Source: RUG100 sp034927505 (GTDB lineage Bacteria; Bacillota; Clostridia; Peptostreptococcales; Anaerovoracaceae). From it: DNA of 60,778 nucleotides. Positions within the stretch are counted from its first letter, which is position 1. Every line of letters begins with the position of its first letter. Both the position numbers and the translations under genes were made by a program. Of this stretch, positions 35,404-43,669 are shown in pieces. The notes beneath the pieces were generated by a model. That model saw nothing but the letters and a program-made list of their open reading frames with translations. It had not been told where the DNA came from and ran no database searches. The DNA lies in the NCBI GenBank assembly GCA_034927505.1, contig JAYFPY010000031.1:1-60778 (forward strand), written 5' to 3'.

Positions 35404-36363
35404 TCATTGTCTCGTTAAATTATCTTTGGCTTCTTTGCTGCTGTTCAGGATCGGTCCAACGATTTTACAGGTTTTCATTTCCGTGCAGTTGCCGCAAGTG
35501 TCAACGTCTTTCTTTAACGCGCACTGCCTTATCTCGCACATGCTGTCGCAATATGGGGTTTTCACTCCGTCCGTACGGCAGCCCATGCAGTTGATCATTT
35601 CAGCGGTGATCGGCGCATTGTTCATTTCTGCCCAAAGCCCGGCAGTCTTTTCTCGTAACGCATCATCGTTATTGATTGTAGCTTTGTACGCGTCGCACTT
35701 CTCACAGTTCAGTCCGCAGTAAGCAATCATTTTTTTATTTTTGATTGGGTGACGAATTACTGTTCTCCACTTTTCCTTTGCCATCCTGCGGGCATCCGAA
35801 AGATAGATCTCATGGTGAAGACGGGTTTCGGATAAATCGTTTTCGTAGCCGTTTTCCTTGAGAAACGCGTCCATCTTTGCCACTGTCCCCGGTTCCTCGT
35901 CAAAAGCACCGATGTGCATGATCTGCACGCAAAGTCCCTCATCGATCGTCAGAAACTCCGCCATCGAGCAGTCCAGTTTTTTCTTTTTCGCGGCCTCACG
36001 CGTCGCCCAGGCGAAGTCGGCCTTTGTCACAAACTCAGGCAGACGAATGACAGAGGTCCAATGAAACATCGCCTTGCTCGCGTAATCCACGCCATTGATA
36101 CCATCCTGCCACCAGAAGCCTTCCAGCGGAGGCACAACATAATCAAAATATCCATCAATGTGATGATCTCCCATTTTGCTCATCTTGAGCGTATAAGCAA
36201 TAGCGTACAGCACGCCTATCGCCGCCTTATACGCGCCTCCCTCTTCGTTGGGATCACCCTCGCCACTTACTGCAATATAATTTGCTGCCGGGACATTCAC
36301 GATCTGCGGCTTATCTTTTGGCAGATAGAATTCTTTATATTCCTTCTTGTAATCAAAAGCCAT
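35404..36363 (-). CDS. GyrI-like domain fused to a Cys-rich DUF3795-type domain, 319 aa
   Basis: The N-terminal 210 residues resemble GyrI-like small-molecule binding proteins (VPAANYIAVSGEGDPNEEGG ... DYVVPPLEGFWWQDG). The C-terminal 105 residues form a Cys-rich DUF3795-type domain starting IAYCGLNCEKCDAYKATINN and continuing CMGCRTDG, YCDSMCEIRQCA and CGNCTEMKTC. The two domains usually occur as separate proteins. The ATG at 36363 follows AAGGA by 7 bases. The fusion could be a ligand sensor with a metal or cluster site, but its function is unknown. Confidence 0.85.
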   Translation of the reverse strand: MAFDYKKEYKEFYLPKDKPQIVNVPAANYIAVSGEGDPNEEGGAYKAAIGVLYAIAYTLKMSKMGDHHIDGYFDYVVPPLEGFWWQDGINGVDYASKAMFHWTSVIRLPEFVTKADFAWATREAAKKKKLDCSMAEFLTIDEGLCVQIMHIGAFDEEPGTVAKMDAFLKENGYENDLSETRLHHEIYLSDARRMAKEKWRTVIRHPIKNKKMIAYCGLNCEKCDAYKATINNDDALREKTAGLWAEMNNAPITAEMINCMGCRTDGVKTPYCDSMCEIRQCALKKDVDTCGNCTEMKTCKIVGPILNSSKEAKDNLTRQ

Positions 36364-36605
36364 TCTTGTTTCCTTTCTATATAAAAAGTAATGTCGTTTC
36401 ACGAGACTGCGCGCCTACGCGATTGGAAGTTGTATCTCCGTAAGCCAATCCTCTTATCAGGCTATGTAAAACACTGTAGCATTTAATTATACCACAGGGC
36501 TAATTATTTGATCATACATTCAGTTCGCTATCTTTCCCCGCTGCTGCCTCCGAAAGCGAATTAGTTATTGGGCACTCCGCTACCAAGAAATACGGCCTGT
36601 TTTCC

Positions 36606-37232
36606 CTAAAAAATCTGACCGGGAAGTTTCAGTTTTTCTTTATTAGGAAATTCTTTATCAAACGATTCTGCATCATTTTCGTCAACAAAGTACCCTCGAG
36701 GAGTCGTATATTCGCCTGTAATTCCATCGAAATATCCAGGGACTAATTCTTTGCATAAAAAGAATGATGCATCCTCGCCTTCCGGCACTCCGTGGTAACG
36801 AATTCCGTATTGGCTTGCTGGTGCAAATCCGCTTTTGCCGTAGAAATCAATATTTCCTTCAAAACATACAGCCTTGCAGCCTTCTTCTTTTGCTCTTTCT
36901 AATGAATAATCCAGCAAAATCTTACCATATCCTTGTCTCTTATATCCCGGCAGGATACCAATTGGTCCCATTGTCATGATTGGAATCTCTCTGCCGTCAT
37001 CTGCCTGTATTTCCGTTCTCATAAATATATTTTGACCAATGAGTTTACCGTCCTTTTCCATTACAAAATCCAGCCCCGGGACAAATGCCGGATCGTCTCG
37101 CAATTGATTCAATACGTAATGTTCTAAACATCCTGGACGATATACATTCCAAAAAGATTCTCTTACGAGATTTTCAATTTTACGGTGTTCGTCCTTTTTT
37201 TCATTTCTTATCGTGATATTATTTTTATTCAT
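36606..37232 (-). CDS. GNAT-family N-acetyltransferase, 208 aa
   Basis: A GNAT enzyme with the acetyl-CoA loop MGPIGILPGYKRQGYGKILL and the later GCKAVCFEGNIDFYGKSGF. It resembles the YhbS-like branch of predicted acetyltransferases. The ATG at 37232 is preferred to a GTG one codon earlier because AGGAGG then lies 7 bases away. It starts 11 bases after the TetR gene in one operon, so its expression is probably controlled by that TetR. Confidence 0.87.
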   Translation of the reverse strand: MNKNNITIRNEKKDEHRKIENLVRESFWNVYRPGCLEHYVLNQLRDDPAFVPGLDFVMEKDGKLIGQNIFMRTEIQADDGREIPIMTMGPIGILPGYKRQGYGKILLDYSLERAKEEGCKAVCFEGNIDFYGKSGFAPASQYGIRYHGVPEGEDASFFLCKELVPGYFDGITGEYTTPRGYFVDENDAESFDKEFPNKEKLKLPGQIF

Positions 37233-37243
37233 CACATTTCCTC

Positions 37244-37897
37244 CTACTTTCTACACAAAATAGTAAAATTTTTTCTTCCATGTTCTGCTTCATACTTTGC
37301 TGCAAACCTTTCTATATGTCTTTGAAGCATATCTGTTACTTTAGTTTTCTCTATTTCATCATCTGATGCATCATAAATACTATACAGAAGAAACATTGGC
37401 GAATAAAATTCTAATGCCAACTGTATTCCATTGCTTTCATCATTAGTCATTTCTGCAAATATATCTGCCATGTATTCTACTGGTCCCGCACCAAGATACT
37501 GCTGATATAGTTTAGACTTATCGCTGCTTCTGAATTGCTCGATAGTCAACATTCTTCGAAAGGCAGAAGAAAACTCATCTTCAGTCCAATGCAGAAACTG
37601 TGCTTCACTGTATGCCTTGATTTTTTCCAACGGTGTTTGTGCATATTTATCTGCCATTTCATCCAATGTTCCTTCTGGCATTTCATACTCCTTTGCCCGT
37701 TCATAATCACTATGATTCATTCGATCCAGTATGGATTCAAAAATGTCTTTTTTGCTTTTATAGTGCTTATACAGAGAGGGAGCCTTAATTCCCACTGCTG
37801 TAGCAATTTGTTCAACTGTAACTGCCTCATATCCATTCTTTGAAAATAGTTTGACTGCCTCTGTCACAATTCTCTGTTTTGTCGTTTCTTTTTCCAT
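37244..37897 (-). CDS. TetR-family transcriptional regulator, 217 aa
   Basis: A TetR repressor with the N-terminal DNA-binding domain KQRIVTEAVKLFSKNGYEAV TVEQIATAVGIKAPSLYKHY (split here for length) and a helical ligand-binding C-terminal domain. AGGAGG is 5 bases before the ATG. Two matching palindromes upstream, one inside the -35/-10 spacer, mark autoregulation. The GNAT gene is the only other gene in the operon. Confidence 0.92.
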   Translation of the reverse strand: MEKETTKQRIVTEAVKLFSKNGYEAVTVEQIATAVGIKAPSLYKHYKSKKDIFESILDRMNHSDYERAKEYEMPEGTLDEMADKYAQTPLEKIKAYSEAQFLHWTEDEFSSAFRRMLTIEQFRSSDKSKLYQQYLGAGPVEYMADIFAEMTNDESNGIQLALEFYSPMFLLYSIYDASDDEIEKTKVTDMLQRHIERFAAKYEAEHGRKNFTILCRK

Positions 37898-37910
37898 TGC
37901 GCCCTCCTTT

Positions 37911-37959
37911 GGCTAACAATCATTAGCCTCATTGTAGGCTAATATACATTAGCTGTCAA
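37911..37959 (-). promoter_or_regulatory. tetR promoter with two TetR operators
   Basis: GGCTAA-CAATCA-TTAGCC (37911-37928) and GGCTAA-TATACA-TTAGCT (37937-37954) are matching palindromes 26 bases apart centre to centre. On the minus strand TTGACA (37954-37959) and TACAAT (37931-37936) flank the second one with a 17-base spacer, so it fills the space between the promoter boxes. Confidence 0.88.
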
Positions 37960-37961
37960 TA

Positions 37962-38001
37962 CCTTAACTTCCAGAGATTTTAACACTCAATACATCATTT
38001 G
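37962..38001 (+). repeat. 40-bp dispersed repeat, copy 1
   Basis: CCTTAACTTCCAGAGATTTT followed by AACACTCAATACATCATTTG matches 58294-58333 in the same orientation at 39 of 40 bases. At 58.3 kb the sequence encodes the C-terminal tail NDVLSVKISGS of a DUF4406-type remnant on the minus strand; here only the tail is present. Confidence 0.85.
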
Positions 38002-38217
38002 TCCCGAATAAACGTTATGATCTGGAACTGGGAAACATCAACTATGCTTCCCGGGTATTCCTCATAAAACAAAGGGTCCCGGTTATGTGTGTGCTAATCT
38101 AAAAATGGTCCATATCATTTATCAATGATTCGATATGTGGGTAATAAAGCGGGCAATAAAATTAAGCTTCAGGAATTGTGTGCCTTTTCAGATCCATCAC
38201 CATATAATAATCCGTAA

Positions 38218-38713
38218 AATTTTGTTCATACATAGAAAGAGAATATCGAAATGTGGAAATCAGATGTATATACTAAACTATTAGTTGAAAGCTTTAAAGA
38301 TGATCCGGGAATAAAAATGCAATTACGCAGCTGCAGTTCAGATACATATGTATACGAATGTATAAGAATCATTTCTAAATCTATATCAGTTTGTGTCTTT
38401 TTGTCGATTTCATCTATGAAAAGACACAGTATTACCATCTTCTTTGCCTTGAACTGCTATTGGAACCTGTATTTATCCGTCCGCTCCCGTCAAATCATAC
38501 TGTTGACAATACTTTTAGAGTTCGATCTTGTATTTTTATTCATAGATTCCCGATATATGCATAGTTATGCAATTTGCAATTTTTCACTGTGTCTTTGCAT
38601 CCCGTTTTCAGCAAAAAGGCACAAACTGATATCTTGCGTAGCTGTACGGTAAATTGCCTGCCGTCAGATGCCGGCTGCGGAGAGGAACGAGCTCTGCCGA
38701 AAAAAAGCTGCCG
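38218..38713 (+). repeat. dispersed repeat, copy 2 (long form, 496 bp)
   Basis: Contains all of copy 1 (28754-28981) plus two extra segments bounded by direct repeats: ATGTATA at 38264 and 38348, and CCGTC at 38477 and 38661. It also contains a 21-base inverted repeat (38383-38403 with 38612-38632, 20 of 21 matching). It ends just before a strong hairpin. Function unknown. Confidence 0.8.
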
Positions 38714-38832
38714 CAGTCGGATGCACTGCGAAGCATAGCTTCGCGCATCCTTTGCAGAACACCTGCCATCGCTCGCCTTCGCAGCTTCGCTACTCGCTTT
38801 GCGAGGCTAGGGGCTTCAGCGACTCCTCTTGA

Positions 38833-39000
38833 TCACCACATCCACTTGCCGTTTGAAATCGACATGCTATCATGAGCCCTGGTCGAGTAATGCTCGCCGG
38901 ACACCTTGACTAGATCTCCCGGATCGCACAATCTGAGATAAGTCAGTAGATCCATCTCGCGCGCCTTTTCTATCTGCTCTTTATCAAGCCCTGCTGCCAT
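38833..39000 (-). pseudogene. remnant of a DUF3991/toprim mobile-element gene
   Basis: A 55-codon frame encodes KEQIEKAREMDLLTYLRLCD, then PGDLVKVSGEHYSTRAHDSM and SISNGKWMW before a stop. This matches the N-terminal start of DUF3991/toprim (primase-like) proteins of conjugative elements, which continue for several hundred residues. Only the start remains. Its 5' end overlaps the last 31 bases of the SDR gene. Confidence 0.7.
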
Positions 39001-39851
39001 TTACTTATAAACATTGTGCGAACCTTTGGCGGAAGCATAGACATAAAAGCCTTCTCCGCCTTGAATACCAATGTTGGAATTATTACGAGTTCTCCTTTCT
39101 GGAGTCCTTTGTAGCCTATGCCGGCTACCTTTTCGGGATCCAGTGCAATGCTGCTGTCGGCTTTCCCCGCATTTGCCGCCCAATTCGTTTTTGTCGGTCC
39201 CGGACAGATAACCGACACTGTCACACCGCTCCCTGCAAGCTCTCCATACATCGCCTGCGACAAAAAAAGTTCATATGCTTTTGTCGGCCCATAGACATTG
39301 AAGTACGGGTCAGGTATAAACGCACCAAGAGAAGACACATTCAGGATTTTACCTTTTCCTCTTTTCGCCATATCTTTTCCAAACAAATGGCAAAGCATGG
39401 TTACGCTTGTAACATTCAGATCGATCAAATCTTTCATCATATCAGGTTCGGCATCGATGACTTTCCCATTTCTACCTGCTCCCGCATTGTTTACCATTTG
39501 ATCTATATGTATGCCTGCTGCTATGACCTCCTCATACAGCTTTTGTGCTCCATCTCTCTCGGAAAGGTCCGAAGTGATCACTGTTGCTCGGACTCCATAC
39601 TTTTCGGTGATATATTCAGAGGCCTTTTCCAGTTTGTCCTTTGAGCGGGCAGTAAGCACCACATCAAATCCGTGTGAAGCAAATTCTTTTGCGAATTCAA
39701 GTCCAAGTCCTCCTGACGCTCCCGTTATAAGGGCGGTCTGACCATGTACGGAATAGTTGATTGCATCTTTGGTTTTGTTCAATACATACATAACACTCGC
39801 AGCGCCTGCAATTGATGCTGCGAATATAGTTCTCTTTTTCACTTTTGTCAT
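38970..39851 (-). CDS. short-chain dehydrogenase/reductase, 293 aa
   Basis: An NAD(P)-dependent oxidoreductase of the SDR superfamily. An N-terminal hydrophobic segment (TIFAASIAGAASVMYVL) may tether it to the membrane. The cofactor motif TGASGGLG and the NNAG stretch are present, as are the catalytic Ser in LNVSSLGAF and YxxxK in YGPTKAYELF. The substrate is unknown. Its last 31 bases lie in the sequence that also starts the toprim remnant, so the native C-terminus might have been altered. Confidence 0.88.
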   Translation of the reverse strand: MTKVKKRTIFAASIAGAASVMYVLNKTKDAINYSVHGQTALITGASGGLGLEFAKEFASHGFDVVLTARSKDKLEKASEYITEKYGVRATVITSDLSERDGAQKLYEEVIAAGIHIDQMVNNAGAGRNGKVIDAEPDMMKDLIDLNVTSVTMLCHLFGKDMAKRGKGKILNVSSLGAFIPDPYFNVYGPTKAYELFLSQAMYGELAGSGVTVSVICPGPTKTNWAANAGKADSSIALDPEKVAGIGYKGLQKGELVIIPTLVFKAEKAFMSMLPPKVRTMFISKWQQGLIKSR

Positions 39852-39878
39852 TCCCCTTTCTAAAATAGATTACGCATA

Positions 39879-40685
39879 TTATAATTCTATAGTCTGTTCA
39901 GCAGTCGCCGGATCATGATCAGGTGCTACCAGGATACATCTTTCATCGGCAGCACATTTACAGATCCAGTCCACAGACATCTCTGCAAGTTTTTTGTCTA
40001 CTGTAAAACCAGGAATAATATGCTCTTTTATTGATCTCTGTGTATACACGCTGTCTCCGGCGATGATAACATAATCGTTTTCACCGGTGATCTTCGCGCT
40101 AAAATGTCCGTGTGTGTGACCCGGCGTATTCACCAGAAGCACACTGCCGTCTCCAAAAACATCATAGGATCTTCCCACAGGGCCCTCGCCGCTTTCTGAA
40201 TATGTAAAAGGGGCAATGGTAACATTGTCCCAGGTGTCCTTCACATATCTGAAACGATATCTCTTTGAATCTTCCATTTCTTCTTTTGCCGCGCTGAATT
40301 TTTTCGCGCCGATCACAAGCGGTATTCCGCTTGTGTGATCGAAGTCCAGATGGCTGAAATATACACAGTCGATATTCTCTGGAACGAGGTCGAGAGCAGA
40401 CAGCTTACTGTCCACTCCCTCACCTTCTTTGATAACAGGCGCACTGATATGATCCAGCATTCCTCCAAATCTATGAGGCCTCTCGTTAGCATACTTTGTC
40501 TCCCATCCGGTATCTATCAGTATCTTCCCCTGTGGATGCTCTATTAAGTAACATGAAACCGGCAATGTGATTTTCTTCTTTCTGCCACGAAACAATCCCG
40601 TGACAGCAAGAGGATTATTCTCATGATATGGGATCGCACGATCCACTATGACACTGCCGGTATGGAAAATATGTACTAGTATCAT
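39879..40685 (-). CDS. MBL-fold metallohydrolase, lactonase-like, 268 aa
   Basis: A metallo-beta-lactamase-fold hydrolase with the metal motif SHLDFDHTSG (HxDxDH), a later His in NTPGHTHGHFS, Asp in IIAGDSVYT and a final His in VAPDHDPAT. This resembles the N-acyl-homoserine-lactonase group, but that group hydrolyses varied lactones and esters. The ATG overlaps the stop of the upstream ArsR-type regulator gene (ATGA), so the two are cotranscribed. Confidence 0.88.
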   Translation of the reverse strand: MILVHIFHTGSVIVDRAIPYHENNPLAVTGLFRGRKKKITLPVSCYLIEHPQGKILIDTGWETKYANERPHRFGGMLDHISAPVIKEGEGVDSKLSALDLVPENIDCVYFSHLDFDHTSGIPLVIGAKKFSAAKEEMEDSKRYRFRYVKDTWDNVTIAPFTYSESGEGPVGRSYDVFGDGSVLLVNTPGHTHGHFSAKITGENDYVIIAGDSVYTQRSIKEHIIPGFTVDKKLAEMSVDWICKCAADERCILVAPDHDPATAEQTIEL

Positions 40686-41038
40686 TCCTGCAGTCTCCTA
40701 TCCGGAAGGCTTTCCATTATTTTTTTTGCATGTGTTATCATCTTAATGACTGCATCCATCGCTTCTGCGTCAGCATCAAAATAATAATAATTTTTTGTTC
40801 CTTCACGGCGCATCTTGATGATACCTGTATCCTTAAGGACCTTCAGATGATGTGATACTGCGGGGCGAGATAGATTTGTCTTTTCTGTTATCTCGCCGAC
40901 TCGTACACCGCTGCAGTCTCCCATCTGCATCATCTCAATGATTAGATGTTGACGGTTTTCATCTCCCAAGGCACTCATGAATTTCTGTACGGATTTGAAT
41001 TCTTCGGTAAGTGTGGTGATTTCTTTATCGATTTTCAT
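40682..41038 (-). CDS. ArsR-type winged-helix regulator, 118 aa
   Basis: A small ArsR-type repressor with the recognition region ITEKTNLSRPAVSHHLKVLK and the wing GIIKMRREGTKNYYYFD. It has a single Cys (GDCSGVRVG), so it is unlikely to be a classic metal sensor. It overlaps the MBL-fold hydrolase gene by 4 bases and probably controls it. Confidence 0.9.
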   Translation of the reverse strand: MKIDKEITTLTEEFKSVQKFMSALGDENRQHLIIEMMQMGDCSGVRVGEITEKTNLSRPAVSHHLKVLKDTGIIKMRREGTKNYYYFDADAEAMDAVIKMITHAKKIMESLPDRRLQE

Positions 41039-41070
41039 TGCCGGTCTCCTTCGTTCGATATTTTAAGCCA

Positions 41071-41253
41071 TTATATCATTCCTCTGCTAGAAATGCTCAT
41101 TGGTAAAGAAAAACGATACCATACAACCATAGCCCTATGATATTTGAGATATCTGCCCTCTTTTATGAGGTTGTTTCTGAGTTCTACTAGGCTGAAGAGT
41201 AGGAGCTGGCTCTCATCGTCTGTTATGTTCATCTTTATCTTCTTATCGAACAT
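41071..41253 (-). CDS. truncated small protein typical of mobile elements, 60 aa
   Basis: Starts MFDKKIKMNITDDESQ and continues LLLFSLVELRNNLIKEGRY, which resembles a short protein common in phages and conjugative elements. The expected downstream part is replaced by unrelated residues (LKYHRAMVVWYRF). AGGAGG lies 8 bases before the ATG. Probably a remnant. Family identification is from memory of the pattern and is uncertain. Confidence 0.4.
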   Translation of the reverse strand: MFDKKIKMNITDDESQLLLFSLVELRNNLIKEGRYLKYHRAMVVWYRFSLPMSISSRGMI

Positions 41254-41578
41254 CGTACCCACCTCCTGCTTCTATCCATATATGGAGTAAAATTGCTATA
41301 TATAAATTCTAAGAAGGAAGCCAGGTAATTGCAAATGTGCGATTTTTTCCACTAAAAAACCCGGAGCACCTGTGTTTGCAAGTATTCCGGGTGTTTTTTC
41401 GTCAAAAGTAACACTTTTTGCGTTAAATTTCGATTGGCTTCTACGACTCCGCTCGGACTGCTTCATTTTTCTACTTTGGTTGCAGTCCTCTCTTCGCGTG
41501 CATTTGCCTCTTACGCGGGCCGGCACCCCGGTGCCGTTTTTGCCCGCTGCAGGACTCGCTGCGGTCCTTCGGACCTTG
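41254..41578. other. 325-base region downstream of lysS
   Basis: Contains three hairpins: GGTCC-TTC-GGACC (41563-41575) right after the lysS stop, CGGCACC-CC-GGTGCCG (41521-41536) followed by TTTTT on the plus strand, and the terminator at 41354-41399. The short open frames here have no binding sites. No gene seen. Confidence 0.55.
41354..41399. terminator. bidirectional terminator after lysS
   Basis: ACCCGGA (41359-41365) pairs with TCCGGGT (41386-41392). A run of A precedes and GTTTTTT follows, so it can act on both strands. Confidence 0.75.
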
Positions 41579-43093
41579 CTAATCCTGAGTCGGCTTCATC
41601 GTCGGGAACAGTATAACATCCCTGATAGACGGTGCATCGACCAGGAGCATTACGATCCTGTCGACGCCGATGCCCAGACCTCCGGTCGGAGGCATGCCCA
41701 CCTCGAGGGCATTGACGAAATCCTCGTCCATCGGATGAGCTTCGTCGTCGGTGCCGTCATCCAGCTGCGCCTGCTGTACCTTGAATCTTTCGTACTGATC
41801 TATCGGGTCGTTCAGCTCCGAGAAAGCGTTGGCTATCTCCCAGCCGTTTATATATGCTTCGAATCGTCGAGTTATTCTAGGATCTTTCGGATCTCTCTTT
41901 GCCAGAGGTGATATTTCCACCGGATGTCCTGTCAGGAAGATAGGTCCGTCAAAATATCCGGGAACATCTTCGCAGTATTCTTCAAACATCTCGGCGATGA
42001 TCTTTCCTCTTGTCATATCCTTTACTTCTTCTTCGTCCATGCCGTACTTGATGGCTGCAGCCCTTGCATCTTCGTCAGATTCTATGTCATGAAAATCTAT
42101 TCCGGTGATTTCCTTTACTGCATCTGTCATGTCCAGCTTTCTCCATGGAGGGGTCAGGTCGAATTCTTTTCCCTGATAATTGATCTTCATGGTACCGTTG
42201 ACAGCCTGTGCCGCTTTGGATACCATCTGCTCCAGGACTTCCATGGTCATTTCCATGTTCTCATAGGCCATGTAGCATTCCATCGATGTATACTCCGGAT
42301 TATGATTTCTGTCCATACCTTCATTTCTGAACATCTTGCCCATCTCATAAACTCTGTCCAGTCCGCCTACTATGAGCCTCTTCAAATAGAGTTCGTTAGA
42401 TATTCTCAGCTTCATATCCAGATCCAAAGTATTGTGATGGGTATCGAAAGGTCTTGCATTGGCGCCGCCTGCAATAGTAGTCAAAGTAGGCGTGTCCACT
42501 TCAAGATAACCGAAATCATCTTCAAGGACTCTCTTTATTTCCTTAATGATCTTTGTTCTCTTTACAAATGTATCTTTAACGTCCTGGTTCATGATCAGGT
42601 CTACATATCTCTGACGATATCTCAGATCCGTATCCTTCAGGCCGCTCCACTTGTCAGGAAGCACCTGCAGAGATTTTGACATGAGGACCATCTTCGATAC
42701 TTCAACGGTGATCTCGCCCCTCTGGGTTTTGAAGACCTTTCCGTTGATGCCGATGATGTCGCCTATGTCATAGGTCTTGAACCATTTATATTCATCTGTG
42801 CCCAGTACATCTCTTTTGATGTGTCCCTGGATCCTGCCTTTTTTGTCCTGTATATCTATGAAAGCAGCTTTTCCCATGACTCTCTTCGCCATGAGTCTGC
42901 CTGCCATGGAAACTTCTTTTCCGTCCCACTGTTCAAAGTTATCCTTTATATCAGCGCTGTATGCGTCTATTTCCCATCTTTCCACCAAGAATGGGTTTCT
43001 TCCGGCATCCTGCAGTTCTTTCAGCTTGTCACGTCGTATCTGACACTGCTCGCTGATGCTGATCTCCGGCTTTTGATTCTTGTTCTCGCTCAT
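41579..43093 (-). CDS. lysS: lysyl-tRNA synthetase, class II, 504 aa
   Basis: Charges tRNA-Lys with lysine. An N-terminal OB-fold domain (SMAGRLMAKRVMGKAAFIDI) precedes the class II catalytic core, with motif 2 in GKMFRNEGMDRNHNPEYT and motif 3 in GLGIGVDRIVMLLVDAP. It lies 10 bases after greA, a common pairing in Firmicutes, and is transcribed from the strong promoter before greA. Confidence 0.97.
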   Translation of the reverse strand: MSENKNQKPEISISEQCQIRRDKLKELQDAGRNPFLVERWEIDAYSADIKDNFEQWDGKEVSMAGRLMAKRVMGKAAFIDIQDKKGRIQGHIKRDVLGTDEYKWFKTYDIGDIIGINGKVFKTQRGEITVEVSKMVLMSKSLQVLPDKWSGLKDTDLRYRQRYVDLIMNQDVKDTFVKRTKIIKEIKRVLEDDFGYLEVDTPTLTTIAGGANARPFDTHHNTLDLDMKLRISNELYLKRLIVGGLDRVYEMGKMFRNEGMDRNHNPEYTSMECYMAYENMEMTMEVLEQMVSKAAQAVNGTMKINYQGKEFDLTPPWRKLDMTDAVKEITGIDFHDIESDEDARAAAIKYGMDEEEVKDMTRGKIIAEMFEEYCEDVPGYFDGPIFLTGHPVEISPLAKRDPKDPRITRRFEAYINGWEIANAFSELNDPIDQYERFKVQQAQLDDGTDDEAHPMDEDFVNALEVGMPPTGGLGIGVDRIVMLLVDAPSIRDVILFPTMKPTQD

Positions 43094-43103
43094 TTTCTAC
43101 CTC

Positions 43104-43586
43104 TTATTTTTTATTTATGCTGATGATTTCGTAATTCAGCTTTGTTTCGCGTCCCTTTACTTCCACTTCGACTACATCGCCGGCCTTGTGTCCGATGATT
43201 GCCTTTCCTACTGCTGATTCATTGGAAATCTTGTTCGCAAAAGGATCGGCCTCCGTAGATCCTACTATAATGTATTCTCCCTCTTTTTTGGTCGATAGTT
43301 CTTTTATTTTGACTTTGCTGCCGATGTTGACTTTGCCGCGGGCCGATTTGCCTTCCTCGATGATCTTGGCCTTTCGCATCATGTCTTCCAGCTTGTTGAT
43401 TCTCTCTTCCAGCTCGGCCTGTTCATTCTTGGCCGCGTCATATTCAGCATTCTCGGAAATGTCGCCGAATTCTCTTGCTTCTTTGATCCTCTCTGCAACT
43501 TCCCTTCTGGTCACTGATACCAGTTCTTCGTACTCGGCTTTGATTTTCTCAAAGCCTTCTTTGGTTAATAGTACTTCTTCAGGCAT
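43104..43586 (-). CDS. greA: transcription elongation factor GreA, 160 aa
   Basis: Binds RNA polymerase and stimulates cleavage of backtracked transcripts. The N-terminal coiled coil contains AEYDAAKNEQAELEERINKL, including the acidic tip DISENAEYDAAKNEQ, and the C-terminal FKBP-like domain ends in GDVVEVEVKGRETKLNYEII. Length is normal. AAGGAG precedes the ATG. First gene of the greA-lysS unit. Confidence 0.97.
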   Translation of the reverse strand: MPEEVLLTKEGFEKIKAEYEELVSVTRREVAERIKEAREFGDISENAEYDAAKNEQAELEERINKLEDMMRKAKIIEEGKSARGKVNIGSKVKIKELSTKKEGEYIIVGSTEADPFANKISNESAVGKAIIGHKAGDVVEVEVKGRETKLNYEIISINKK

Positions 43587-43625
43587 TATTTCTTTCTCCT
43601 TTCAACCGATGGTTGTATCCGAATT

Positions 43626-43654
43626 ATTATATTGTAAACACTGGGGTTTGTCAA
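43626..43654 (-). promoter_or_regulatory. consensus promoter of greA-lysS
   Basis: On the minus strand TTGACA (43649-43654) and TATAAT (43626-43631) match the vegetative consensus perfectly with a 17-base spacer, 40 bases before the greA start. Confidence 0.92.
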
Positions 43655-43669
43655 TTTTTACAGGCTGTA

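Larger units (their letters stand above)
37955..38832. other. 880-base gene-poor region of mobile-element debris
   Basis: Apart from the tetR promoter edge it holds a 40-bp dispersed repeat (37962-38001), the long copy of another dispersed repeat (38218-38713) and a strong hairpin GGATGC-ACT-GCGAAGC... (38719-38750). I find no convincing gene. Open frames overlapping the repeat are not conserved as protein between its two copies. Confidence 0.6.

Noticed and set aside
38226..38438. 70-codon minus-strand frame inside the dispersed repeat (LCLFIDEIDKKTQTDIDLE)
   Set aside because: Looks protein-like, but differences between the two repeat copies change amino acids freely in this and the other frames, so there is no sign of coding constraint.
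41924..42679. 251-codon open frame on the plus strand
   Set aside because: Lies opposite lysS, has no binding site and no recognisable sequence.
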